Shown here: positions 16,226 to 23,802 of the stretch, in pieces
How positions within the stretch are numbered: the first letter of the stretch is position 1
Layout: every line of letters begins with the position of its first letter
Origin: Chloroflexota bacterium
GTDB taxonomy: Bacteria > Chloroflexota > Limnocylindria > Limnocylindrales > CSP1-4
Reading direction: 5' to 3'
DNA length: 64,000 nucleotides
Assembly: GCA_016191345.1 (NCBI GenBank)
Contig: JACPOU010000012.1
Coordinates: 1 to 64,000 of the forward strand
The notes under the pieces: model-generated
Told to the model about the DNA's origin: nothing
The model's database searches: none
What the model saw: the letters and a program-made list of their open reading frames with translations, nothing else
Position numbers and translations under genes: made by a program

Positions 16226-16840
16226 TCAACTTGACGTCCGGTCACCGCGGCCGCCGACAACCCTGCGCCCGATGAGCGCGAGCAAGGTCGCGGCCACGAT
16301 GAGGCCCAGGATCGTCTGAGTCGCCCGGGCGAACGCGTCTGGATCGGCGGCCGGACGGCCCTCACCCGCTTCGGGGCCGGTTGCGAAGGCGAGGGCGTCG
16401 TCATCGGTGATCCGTTCGAACGCAATCCCGGCAGGCGGCTGGCCGGCCACCCAGGCCACGGTGCTGTACAGACTGCCCGTTGCCTCCCGCCGTGCGTCGA
16501 GCGCGAGGGCGATCCGGTCGCCCACCCGAACGACGACCCGCGACGCGCAGGGCACCGTCGCGACGCTGGAGAGTTCCCAGATGAGCGGTGCCGAGCCGCG
16601 GATCGTCGCGGCGACCCGAATGGTGAACTCGGGCGACCAGCCGTCGACCACTGGATCGACCGCGCCACCCTCGTTCACGTCGACCACATCGCCGATGACG
16701 ATGGTCCGGGCCGTCGCCGCCGTCTCGGCGAACGCCGGGTAGCGGCCCTCCGGGTTGCATTCCGCCGCGACGCCGCCGGGCAGGGCCATGCCGAGCAGCA
16801 CGAGGAGCGCGCCAGTCCGCAGGCGATTGATCCTGATCAC
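16226..16840 (-). CDS. Hypothetical exported protein with C-terminal membrane anchor
   Basis: 204 residues. A Sec-type signal peptide (RLRTGALLVLLGMALPGGVAA, cleavage expected after AAA-like GVAA) is followed by an extracytoplasmic domain with two Cys (ECNPEG and VPCASR) and TIVIGDVVDV. A C-terminal helix (TILGLIVAATLLALIG) is followed by a basic tail, so the protein is probably anchored in the membrane with its domain outside. Function not recognised. The start is a GTG 29 bases after the cyclase stop; the long track ORF upstream is a shadow of the cyclase. Confidence 0.65.
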   Translation of the reverse strand: MIRINRLRTGALLVLLGMALPGGVAAECNPEGRYPAFAETAATARTIVIGDVVDVNEGGAVDPVVDGWSPEFTIRVAATIRGSAPLIWELSSVATVPCASRVVVRVGDRIALALDARREATGSLYSTVAWVAGQPPAGIAFERITDDDALAFATGPEAGEGRPAADPDAFARATQTILGLIVAATLLALIGRRVVGGRGDRTSS

Positions 16841-16869
16841 GCGGCCGCGCGGCGAACGTCGCCAGGCCC

Positions 16870-17676
16870 TCACGAGGGGCTGGCAGCCGTCCCGCGGCCG
16901 ATCGGGATCGCCACGACCTCGAGCCCACCGGAGCGCCCGGCGATCTCGACCTGTCGAGCGGCGACATCGGCCGTCCCGTCCGCCCGGCTCCAGCTGTCGC
17001 GGCTCACGAGGAGCTCGCCGGGTCCCGCCACGCTCCCGAGCCGGGCGGCGACGTTCACGGAGTCGCCCAGCGCCGTGAAGTCGATCTTGCCCTCGCTGCC
17101 GATCGCCCCGACGAATGCCTCGCCGGTGTGCACCCCTGCGCCCACGCGGAACCCCTGCTCCGACAGCCCGCTGCGGTCCACGCCCTCGAGGATGGCGGTG
17201 GCCGCCCGGATCGCCCGGGCGGCGTGGTTCTCGCCCGCGATGACCGGAATGAACAGGGCCATGACGCCATCCCCGAGGAACTTGTCGACGATCCCGCCGT
17301 TGTGATCCACCGCCGTGGCGGCGACGCGGTAATACTCCTGGAGCAGCCCCCGGTAGCGGGCCGCGCTGATGCGCTCGGCGAGGCCGGTCGATCCCCGGAC
17401 ATCGGCGAAGACGATGCTGATCTCCAGCTCCGCGCCACCCGGAAAATTCGCCAGGTGCCCGAAGCACGCCTTGCAAAGGAGTGGATTGTCCTGGACGGGG
17501 CCGTGCCACATGAGCCTGGCCGCGGCCCCGCCGACGCCGTGGAAGGGCGAGGCGCAGACCTTGCACCGTGGCGCCGACGGGACACGCTTCCAGAGGCTCC
17601 GGACCTTCAGGAGGGACGGATCTTCACCGGTCAGTAGCGCACGCCACTGCGCGCTCGCGGGATCGTCGAGCGTCAT
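16870..17676 (-). CDS. Class III adenylate cyclase with N-terminal zinc-ribbon
   Basis: 268 residues. The first 90 residues contain a CKVC...CKAC four-cysteine ribbon. The cyclase homology domain begins ISIVFADVRGST with the first metal Asp; the second is in KFLGDGVMALF. Adenine-specifying Lys and Asp (KIDFTALGDS) and the transition-state Asn and Arg (VNVAARL) are all present, so it should be an active adenylate cyclase. There is no membrane segment. The ATG at 17676 is chosen because a TACCAT hexamer lies 7 bases upstream; the track's ATG is 39 bases further out. It lies 126 bases downstream of the ApeA-like gene on the same strand. Confidence 0.88.
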   Translation of the reverse strand: MTLDDPASAQWRALLTGEDPSLLKVRSLWKRVPSAPRCKVCASPFHGVGGAAARLMWHGPVQDNPLLCKACFGHLANFPGGAELEISIVFADVRGSTGLAERISAARYRGLLQEYYRVAATAVDHNGGIVDKFLGDGVMALFIPVIAGENHAARAIRAATAILEGVDRSGLSEQGFRVGAGVHTGEAFVGAIGSEGKIDFTALGDSVNVAARLGSVAGPGELLVSRDSWSRADGTADVAARQVEIAGRSGGLEVVAIPIGRGTAASPS

Positions 17677-17683
17677 GCCGGCG

Positions 17684-17689
17684 ATGGTA
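17684..17689 (-). promoter_or_regulatory. Candidate -10 (TACCAT) for a leaderless cyclase mRNA
   Basis: Seven bases upstream of the cyclase ATG with no Shine-Dalgarno sequence, the spacing expected if transcription starts at or near the start codon. Confidence 0.4.
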
Positions 17690-17802
17690 CGCCGAAGTAG
17701 TGCTGCCGAGGACATCGCGATCCGGACTCCAGCGCGCGGATGCTGACGGTTCGCCCGGTCAACGTCGACGTCGCTTGGCTTGCGGGAATGTCACCCGGCG
17801 GA

Positions 17803-19203
17803 TCAGACCGGGGCGGCCTCGGTCCCGCGATCAGGAGTATCTCCTGCCCTCCGGCGCGTCACGAGATCCTGATAGGGCGGGAAGGCGTCCATTAGAGCGG
17901 CGATTCGTTCGATTGAGAAGCCGCACTGCAGCAGGATGCTGGCTTGCACGGCGATCGCAAGCACCTGGTTGAGGCGAAAGAGCGCTTCGCCTTGTGCCGC
18001 CTTCGGCGCCATGTCCTCGTCGAAGTGCGTGTAGTAGTGGCGCGTGTTGGCTGTCAGGCGGGCGAGTTGAGGGTCCGGCGAGATTGGGGTGAGAACAGAC
18101 TCCAGGGGGCCGAACAGTGCCGTGAGCCTCTCCACGAGCGATGGTTCGTTCGAGTGGGCCAGCTTAGTCACGAGCCAGCCGCGTACTTCCTCCGGGACAG
18201 CCCCCGCGATCGAATCGACCAAGGTGCGGTGCTCTCGCTTTGATCGCACTCGGTTCGGGCGCGTTCGCCTGTGCAGGACTTCCAATGCTTGGGATAGGGC
18301 CAGGAATTTGGTCTCAACGAAGGAAGAGGAGTACTGAGTCGTGAAGTACAGATCGATGGTTTCGCGCAAGACCTCTGAGTTGCTGAACCAACCAATTAGG
18401 AGGTCGGGGAACTGCTCTTCGACATCCGAGAGGGCGAACAGCATCTCGTGCGGCATCGGAGAGGATCGACGTGGCGGCTCTGGCGGCTCGACGACCTGAT
18501 AGATCGCTTGGATCAGGTCTCCGGGCGCAGTTGAAGGACCGTCGGAGGTGCGGAACGAGAGCTTCGTGATCACGCATGGTCTGCCGACGGCGATTGACAG
18601 GAACTCCTGAAATGGCTGTAGCCACTCGCGGACGAGTGCCTCGAATGATGACCCTTCGGGGAACTGGAGGCGGACTGCCCGCGAGACACTCAACCCCCTC
18701 TCATGGACCCGGTTACCGGTTACCTGCCAGCCCGTGGCTAGGGCGAGAGTTATCCCTCCAATCACGACCGACGGGAGCGGCGGATCGGTGACCGCCACTT
18801 CATATCCGCGTGGTTCAAGGGCACGCTCCGCCATCCCTCTGGCCCAGATCCACTCGGCAAGGTACGTGAACTCAAGGAAGGCTTCTGAGATCACAACGCT
18901 CCGGTAGTCGACATGTCCGCCGACTAGGACGAGCGGCGCGGCAATCGTCTGTGTTGTGAATCCGGGTGCGCTGAAGTTGGACGACTTCTCCATCGCGTTG
19001 GCGATCGTGATGGACTTTCCGCGATCGGTGAAGCCGAAGATTTGGGGATAGTCGACGTCTGCGAACGTATCAGCAAGTTCCTTGAAGCTGCCGATGAGTC
19101 GCAGCTCTGCTAGCGCGGACGGCCGCGTCTCAAGCGTCCCAGTAAGCTTGCGCTCCTCATTCTCGGGGAGCCACCAGAGCCCGGAGTAAATCGCATGATC
19201 CAT
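17803..19203 (-). CDS. ApeA-like HEPN-domain anti-phage protein
   Basis: 466 residues. The N-terminus (GLWWLPENEERKLTGTL) matches the ApeA N-terminal domain, a beta-rich module. The C-terminus is helical with an R-x4-H motif (RHYYTH, Arg388 and His393), the catalytic signature of HEPN ribonucleases. ApeA proteins are single-gene abortive-infection defences thought to cleave RNA on phage sensing. GC content and codon use are clearly lower than the neighbours (many third-position A/T codons), which indicates horizontal transfer. It sits exactly where xseB and dxs would otherwise be close. Domain assignment is by eye; defence function is inferred from the family. Confidence 0.75.
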   Translation of the reverse strand: MDHAIYSGLWWLPENEERKLTGTLETRPSALAELRLIGSFKELADTFADVDYPQIFGFTDRGKSITIANAMEKSSNFSAPGFTTQTIAAPLVLVGGHVDYRSVVISEAFLEFTYLAEWIWARGMAERALEPRGYEVAVTDPPLPSVVIGGITLALATGWQVTGNRVHERGLSVSRAVRLQFPEGSSFEALVREWLQPFQEFLSIAVGRPCVITKLSFRTSDGPSTAPGDLIQAIYQVVEPPEPPRRSSPMPHEMLFALSDVEEQFPDLLIGWFSNSEVLRETIDLYFTTQYSSSFVETKFLALSQALEVLHRRTRPNRVRSKREHRTLVDSIAGAVPEEVRGWLVTKLAHSNEPSLVERLTALFGPLESVLTPISPDPQLARLTANTRHYYTHFDEDMAPKAAQGEALFRLNQVLAIAVQASILLQCGFSIERIAALMDAFPPYQDLVTRRRAGDTPDRGTEAAPV

Positions 19204-19342
19204 GCGTATGTCCCCAATCGCGGTCGCAATCGCTTCCGGGACTATGCGCCCTCTTCAGTCAAAGGTGGCGTGGGCGAAGGAGGCAGTCCGAGCGAACGTC
19301 TCGCGAATCGGACCGCTGAGATTCTGTCATTCGGCGTGCACG

Positions 19343-19609
19343 TCACTCGACCTCGCGGGCGTCCTCGGGGCGGACGTCGATCGTGCTCAGGGCACCGCCG
19401 GCACGGGTGACCAGCTGCTGGACCTTGAGCTCCGCCTCGGCGAGGAGGGCGGCGCAGCGCTCGTGGAGGGCGACGCCGCGCTCGTAGAGCGCGATCGAGC
19501 GTTCGAGGGCCAGGCCACCGGTCTCCAGCTCGGCCACCGTCTTCTGCAGCTCGGCGAGCGCCTCGTCGAAGGTCAGGCGGTCGATCGGGGTCTCAGTCGT
19601 CTCCGCCAC
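19343..19609 (-). CDS. xseB: Exodeoxyribonuclease VII small subunit
   Basis: 88 residues forming two helices, with the family pattern LTFDEALAELQKTVAELETGGLALERSIALYERGVAL. It binds XseA to make exonuclease VII, which degrades single-stranded DNA to short oligonucleotides. A GTG start overlaps the end of the small membrane gene by 17 bases, so xseA, the membrane gene and xseB form one operon. Confidence 0.93.
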   Translation of the reverse strand: MAETTETPIDRLTFDEALAELQKTVAELETGGLALERSIALYERGVALHERCAALLAEAELKVQQLVTRAGGALSTIDVRPEDAREVE

Positions 19610-19736
19610 CGGGCTCCTCGTCGCTGCGTTCGGCCAGCCGCGTGAGCCGCGGCGAGAGCCACACCATACCGAAGGCGGCGCCGGCCAGCCCGACGATGGC
19701 CGCGATGCCGAGGAAGAGGAGCAGTTCGCCGGCCAT
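19593..19736 (-). CDS. 47-residue single-span membrane protein between xseA and xseB
   Basis: MAGELLLFLGIAAIVGLAGAAFGMVWL forms one transmembrane helix, followed by a short charged tail ending EEPGGGDD. Too short for its own track entry (it is the end of a long shadow ORF). It starts 2 bases after the xseA stop and overlaps xseB, which argues it is translated. Function unknown. Confidence 0.6.
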   Translation of the reverse strand: MAGELLLFLGIAAIVGLAGAAFGMVWLSPRLTRLAERSDEEPGGGDD

Positions 19737-19738
19737 GC

Positions 19739-21112
19739 TCAGCGCCGCCGACGTGCCGCGCCGGGGCCACTGGAGTCTCCGGCCGTCGCCGGGAACTCGC
19801 CGCGCGCAACTCGGATGCTGAGCGCGGCGCCCGACCGCACCTCCGCCGGATCGCGGATGACCGCGCCGTCGTCCGCCCGGCGCACGATCGCGTAGCCGCG
19901 CTCCAGCGTCGCGCCCGGCCCGAGGGCCGAGAGTGCCGCACCCGCGGCCGCCAGCTGTGCCGAGGCGAGCGCGCTCCGCCGCGCGACCAAGGCCGGTAGT
20001 CGTTCCGCCAGCCGCGCCTCTCCACTCCGTCCATCGGCGATCCGCTGCTGGGCCGCCCGCGTCGCGCGGTCGAGGAGCTCCCCGGCCCGCTCCCGCGAGG
20101 CGGCCAGACGCGCCGCCGGGTGGAGCCGCTCGAGGACTCGCCGCTCCGCGATGACCTCCCGCGACGCGGAGGTCACCACGCGCCCCGCGGCCGCATGCAT
20201 CCGGTCCGCGCCACGGGCGAGCGAGGCCGCGAAGTCGGCCCGGTTCGGGACCACGAGCTCCGCGGCCGCGGATGGGGTGGGCGCCCGGACGTCCGCGGCG
20301 AAGTCGGCCAGCGTCACGTCCACCTCGTGCCCGATCCCGGCGACGACCGGCAGCGTATGGGCCACGACCGCCCGGACAACTCGCTCGTCGTTGAACGACC
20401 AGAGGTCCTCCATCGAGCCGCCGCCCCTGGCGAGGATCGTGACCGCGGGCGCTTCCGAGGCCCGACCCTCGTGGCGCAGCTCCTCGACGTGCCGATCCAG
20501 GTGCCGGAACGCTGCCACGATGCTCAGCGCACTCCCCTCCCCCTGGACCTTGCAGGCGACGAGGACGACCCGGGCGAGGGGCCACCGCCGCCCAAGGACC
20601 TGGCAGACGTCCTTCCAGACGGCGCCGGTGGGCGAGGTGATGACCGCGATCGCGGCCGGCCGCACCGGCAGCGGCCGCTTCCGCGCGGCGTCGAAGAGGC
20701 CCTCCGCCGCGAGCTTCGCCTTCAGCTGCTCGAAGCGGATCGCGAGGTCCCCCACCCCGGCGGGCTGGAGCGACTCCACGTACAGCTGGAGGGCGCCCTG
20801 TGGCTCGTAGAGGTCCATCCGGCCGTGGACCACGACGCGCAGCCCGGTCTGCGGCTGGAACGCCGAGCGGACCCGCTCGTCGCGGAACCACACGCACTGG
20901 AGCTGGGACTTGTCGTCCTTCAGGGCAAAGTAGGCGTGTCCGGCGGTCGAGATCGTGACGCGCCCGACCTCGCCCTCGACCCACAGGTCGCGGAGCCGCT
21001 CGTCCGCCCGGACGAGGCCCGCGACGACCTTTGCCGCCTCGCTGACCGCGAGGATCCGGACGCCGAACGTACCGGGCGCGCCGGCGGGCCGCGGGTCGGG
21101 TCGAAGGTCCAT
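19739..21112 (-). CDS. xseA: Exodeoxyribonuclease VII large subunit
   Basis: Catalytic subunit of exonuclease VII, 457 residues. N-terminal OB-fold (LWVEGEVGRVTISTAGHAYFALKDD), then the nuclease domain with AIAVITSPTGAVWKDV, ILARGGGSMEDLWSFNDE and VVAGIGHEVDVTLADFAADVRAPTPSAAAE split over conserved blocks, then coiled-coil helices, ending ATLERGYAIVRR. ATG at 21112 with a TACGAT hexamer 9 bases upstream and no ribosome-binding site. Confidence 0.96.
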   Translation of the reverse strand: MDLRPDPRPAGAPGTFGVRILAVSEAAKVVAGLVRADERLRDLWVEGEVGRVTISTAGHAYFALKDDKSQLQCVWFRDERVRSAFQPQTGLRVVVHGRMDLYEPQGALQLYVESLQPAGVGDLAIRFEQLKAKLAAEGLFDAARKRPLPVRPAAIAVITSPTGAVWKDVCQVLGRRWPLARVVLVACKVQGEGSALSIVAAFRHLDRHVEELRHEGRASEAPAVTILARGGGSMEDLWSFNDERVVRAVVAHTLPVVAGIGHEVDVTLADFAADVRAPTPSAAAELVVPNRADFAASLARGADRMHAAAGRVVTSASREVIAERRVLERLHPAARLAASRERAGELLDRATRAAQQRIADGRSGEARLAERLPALVARRSALASAQLAAAGAALSALGPGATLERGYAIVRRADDGAVIRDPAEVRSGAALSIRVARGEFPATAGDSSGPGAARRRR

Positions 21113-21121
21113 GTGCCGCCC

Positions 21122-21127
21122 ATCGTA
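21122..21127 (-). promoter_or_regulatory. Candidate -10 (TACGAT) for leaderless xseA
   Basis: Nine bases upstream of the xseA ATG with no visible Shine-Dalgarno sequence. Confidence 0.35.
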
Positions 21128-21159
21128 GGGCGCTCGGCACTGGGTGGCGGACCGGCGCC

Positions 21160-21495
21160 GTGTCGCGGCGGCTCGTCGACTGGCTGTGGCTCCTCGCCGG
21201 CATCGAGGTCGGGGCGCTCCACCTCGTGCAGACGCCCGTCGCCGCGCAGCTCTCCGTCCTCGTCGTGACGGTGTCATCGGGGCGATGCACGACGCTCGAG
21301 ACGGCCCGCGGCATCCCGACCGCGAGCCCGTCCGACGAGGTCAGTCGACGTCCGGGCGCGGCTCCGCGCCCGTGCCGACCGCCAGATCGGCGGGGGCTGC
21401 GGGTTCGCGTCCTGCGGATCCTCCTCGTCGTGGCCGGGCTCTTCGCCCTGGTCCAGGTCATCGTCAGCGTGCCGGGCGCGACGCCGGGCTCCTGA
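21160..21495 (+). CDS. Doubtful small two-helix membrane protein
   Basis: 111-codon ORF in the otherwise empty gap between divergent xseA and the ATP-grasp gene. Its two ends encode good hydrophobic helices (LVDWLWLLAGIEVGALHLV and VLRILLVVAGLFALVQVIV split by about 50 residues) with near-total G/C in third positions. The middle loses that pattern and reads as arginine/proline-rich noise, as if the frame changes for a while. It may be a real small membrane protein with a decayed centre, or chance. GTG start, no ribosome-binding site. Confidence 0.3.
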   Translation: MSRRLVDWLWLLAGIEVGALHLVQTPVAAQLSVLVVTVSSGRCTTLETARGIPTASPSDEVSRRPGAAPRPCRPPDRRGLRVRVLRILLVVAGLFALVQVIVSVPGATPGS

Positions 21496-21512
21496 CGGCA
21501 CCGCCGCCCGCG

Positions 21513-21518
21513 TACACT
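21513..21518 (+). promoter_or_regulatory. Candidate -10 (TACACT) for the ATP-grasp gene
   Basis: Thirty bases before the GTG start, leaving a leader with the strong AGGAGG at 21538-21543. Confidence 0.35.
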
Positions 21519-21548
21519 CCGGCCGATCGTTCAGGCGAGGAGGTCGAA

Positions 21549-23018
21549 GTGTCGGACGCGTTCGATCGGCTCCAGGAGCGACTCGGACCGGCCCTCGACG
21601 CGAACCGCGAGGGCTCGGGCGTCGAGAACGTGCTCATCGCGCTGCCGTCGTTCAGCGTCAGTGAGTCGCTGCTGTCGCACTACGGCGATCGGGTGACGTC
21701 GCTCGAGCACCGGTATCTCGGATCCATGCTCATCTCGAGCCGCATCGAGACCTGCACGATCCTGTACCTCCCGACCCGCGCGCCGGACCCCGAGATCGTC
21801 GAGTACTACGTCGCCCTCGTGCCACCGGACCGGCGGGATGCCGTTCGGGCCCGGACCCGCGTCATCGAGGTCGGGGGCGGCGTGCGGCGATCGGTCGCCG
21901 CGCGCCTGGTGGACCGTCCGGATCTGATCGAGCGCCTCCGGGCGGAGATCGGCGACCGGCCCGCGCTCATCGAGCCATGGAACGTGACCGAGCACGAGGT
22001 GGCCTTCGCGCTCGCCCTCGGGGTGCCGATCAACGGCACGGCACCCGAGCTCCGGCCGATTGGCTTCAAGAGCGCCGGGCGTCGGCTCTTCACGGATGCC
22101 CGTGTCGCGATGCCGTACGGGCTCGAGGACGTCCGGTCGGTCGACGACGTCGTGGACGCGGTCCTCGCGATCCGCGCCGCCCGACCCGAGGCGCCCGGCG
22201 TCGTCATCAAGCACGACGACAGTGGCGCCGGAGACGGGAACGTCGTCCTCGACCTCGGGCCGATGGATGGCGCCGCGGACCCGGCGGCCTGGGTTCGCGC
22301 CCAGGTCGAAGCCCTCCCGCACTGGTACCGGGCCGACCTCGCGCTCGGTGGCATCGTCGAGGAGCGGATCACCGGCGTGCGGTTCACGAGCCCCAGCGCC
22401 CAGGTCGACATCCGCCCCGGCCGCGAGGTCGTCGTCCTCGCAACCCACGAGCAGGTCCTCGGCGGTCCGGGGGGGCAGGTGTACCTCGGCTGCCGCTTCC
22501 CCGCGGACCCCGCGTACGCGCCGCGCCTCGCGGAGGACGCGGCGAGGATTGGGGAGCAGCTGGCGATGCGGGGCGCGCTCGGGCGCTTCAGCGTGGATTA
22601 CGTGGCGGCGGCCGACGACGACGGAGTCTGGCGGATCTTCGCTCTGGAGGTGAACCTCCGGAAAGGCGGGACGACCCATCCCTACTCCGCGCTGCGGAAC
22701 CTCGTGCCCGGTCGCTACGACGCGGCCGCGGGGCGATGGATCGCCCGCGACGGCTCGACTCGGGCCTACAGCGCGACCGACAACCTCGTGGATCCGGCGT
22801 GGCTCGGGCTGCCCCAGGGGGCCGTCATCGAGGCCGTGCGGGCCGCCGGGCTCCAGTTCGACCCGGGGAATGCCACGGGCGTCGTGCTCCACATGCTGTC
22901 CGGGCTCTCGATCGACGGCCGCCTCGGGGTCACCGCCATTGCCCGGACGCCCGCCGAGGCGGAGGCGATGGCGAACGGGGTCCGGAGCGCGATCGACGGG
23001 CTCGCCGCAGCGCGCTGA
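21549..23018 (+). CDS. PGM1-related ATP-grasp peptide ligase
   Basis: 489-residue ATP-grasp enzyme of the PGM1-like family (after the pheganomycin peptide ligase), which joins carboxylates to amines with ATP. The N-terminal part (FSVSESLLSHYG, LEHRYLGSMLISSR, EYYVALVPP) is specific to this family. The ATP-grasp core has VVIKHDDSGAGDGN, and ALEVNLRKGGTTHPYS supplies the Mg/ATP ligands. The PGM1 C-terminal segment follows (YSATDNLVD, GVVLHMLSGLSIDGRLGVTAIA). The GTG start has AGGAGG 5 bases upstream. One of few plus-strand genes; no precursor peptide or partner gene lies nearby, so the substrate is unknown. Confidence 0.85.
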   Translation: MSDAFDRLQERLGPALDANREGSGVENVLIALPSFSVSESLLSHYGDRVTSLEHRYLGSMLISSRIETCTILYLPTRAPDPEIVEYYVALVPPDRRDAVRARTRVIEVGGGVRRSVAARLVDRPDLIERLRAEIGDRPALIEPWNVTEHEVAFALALGVPINGTAPELRPIGFKSAGRRLFTDARVAMPYGLEDVRSVDDVVDAVLAIRAARPEAPGVVIKHDDSGAGDGNVVLDLGPMDGAADPAAWVRAQVEALPHWYRADLALGGIVEERITGVRFTSPSAQVDIRPGREVVVLATHEQVLGGPGGQVYLGCRFPADPAYAPRLAEDAARIGEQLAMRGALGRFSVDYVAAADDDGVWRIFALEVNLRKGGTTHPYSALRNLVPGRYDAAAGRWIARDGSTRAYSATDNLVDPAWLGLPQGAVIEAVRAAGLQFDPGNATGVVLHMLSGLSIDGRLGVTAIARTPAEAEAMANGVRSAIDGLAAAR

Positions 23019-23069
23019 GGGCAGTCAGGAGTCCGTGCCGGCCGGCAGGGAACCGGCGCCACCGGCCGC

Positions 23070-23083
23070 GGAGGGTGGCCTCC
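23070..23083. terminator. Small hairpin between convergent genes
   Basis: ggagg / cctcc with a 4-base loop in the 69-bp gap where the ATP-grasp and efp genes converge. Weak, no U-run. Confidence 0.25.
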
Positions 23084-23087
23084 AGCC

Positions 23088-23645
23088 CTAGACCCGGGTC
23101 TGGTACTCGCCCGTCCGGGTGTCAACGCGGACGATGTCGCCCTCGTTGACGAAGAGCGGCACGGAGACGACGAGCCCCGTCTCGAGCGTCGCGTTCTTGC
23201 GGGCGCCCTGGGCCGTGTCGCCGGCGAAGCCGGGTTCCGTCTCGGTCACCCGGAGGTCCACCGTGACGGGCAGCTCCACCCCGATCGTCTCGCCCTGGTA
23301 GGTCGTCCGGTCGAGGATCATCCCGTCCTTCAGGTACTCGCTGACGTCGACGAGCTGGTCCGCGCGGAGCATGAACTGGTCGTACGTGTCCGTGTCCATG
23401 AAGTGGTAGTCGGCGTCGTCGCGGTAGAGGAACTGGACCGGGCGGCGCTCCATCGAGGCGCGCGGCCACTTCGTGCCGGCCTGGAACGAGCGCTCGACCG
23501 TCTGGCCGCGGCGGATGTTCCGGAGCGTGATCTTCACCTGGGCCGAGCCGCGGCCCATCTTGATGTGGTGGTAGTCGAGGATCTGCCAGAGCTCGCCATC
23601 GAGCTCGATGGCCACGCCCTTGCGCAGCTCGCCGGTGCTGATCAT
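23088..23645 (-). CDS. efp: Translation elongation factor P
   Basis: Relieves ribosome stalling at polyproline. 185 residues with KOW-like domain I and two OB domains (SYLEDG-like VSEYLKDGMILDRTTYQGE, later TGLVVSVPLFVNEGDIVRVDTRTGEY). The tip loop reads IKMGRGSA: the modified residue position is Arg32, and the usual Pro before the Gly is Met30. No EarP, EpmA or YmfI-like modification gene is in the window. A 74-base leader with a TACAAT -10 at 23720-23725 and GGAG before the start gives it its own promoter. Confidence 0.96.
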   Translation of the reverse strand: MISTGELRKGVAIELDGELWQILDYHHIKMGRGSAQVKITLRNIRRGQTVERSFQAGTKWPRASMERRPVQFLYRDDADYHFMDTDTYDQFMLRADQLVDVSEYLKDGMILDRTTYQGETIGVELPVTVDLRVTETEPGFAGDTAQGARKNATLETGLVVSVPLFVNEGDIVRVDTRTGEYQTRV

Positions 23646-23719
23646 GGGATCGGTGACTCCTGGGCTGGCGTGCCGGGGCAGGCGCGCGCCGGCCGGTTCG
23701 ATCGGGATGTGGTCGCCGG

Positions 23720-23725
23720 ATTGTA
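23720..23725 (-). promoter_or_regulatory. Candidate extended -10 (GGCTACAAT) for efp
   Basis: TACAAT preceded by GGC on the minus strand, 74 bases upstream of the efp ATG, between efp and the M24 peptidase gene. Confidence 0.4.
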
Positions 23726-23802
23726 GCCGAGGCGCCGCCGGGCCCTCGCGGCTCGGGGCTGGGGCTGGGCTCGGGGCCAGGGCGGAGCGCGCCGCGCGCG
23801 CG

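Noticed and set aside
16870-17676. CBASS or Pycsar signalling enzyme
   Set aside because: The cyclase has the ordinary class III adenylate cyclase residues and no linked membrane or nuclease effector with a cyclic-nucleotide domain; only weak proximity to the HEPN gene.
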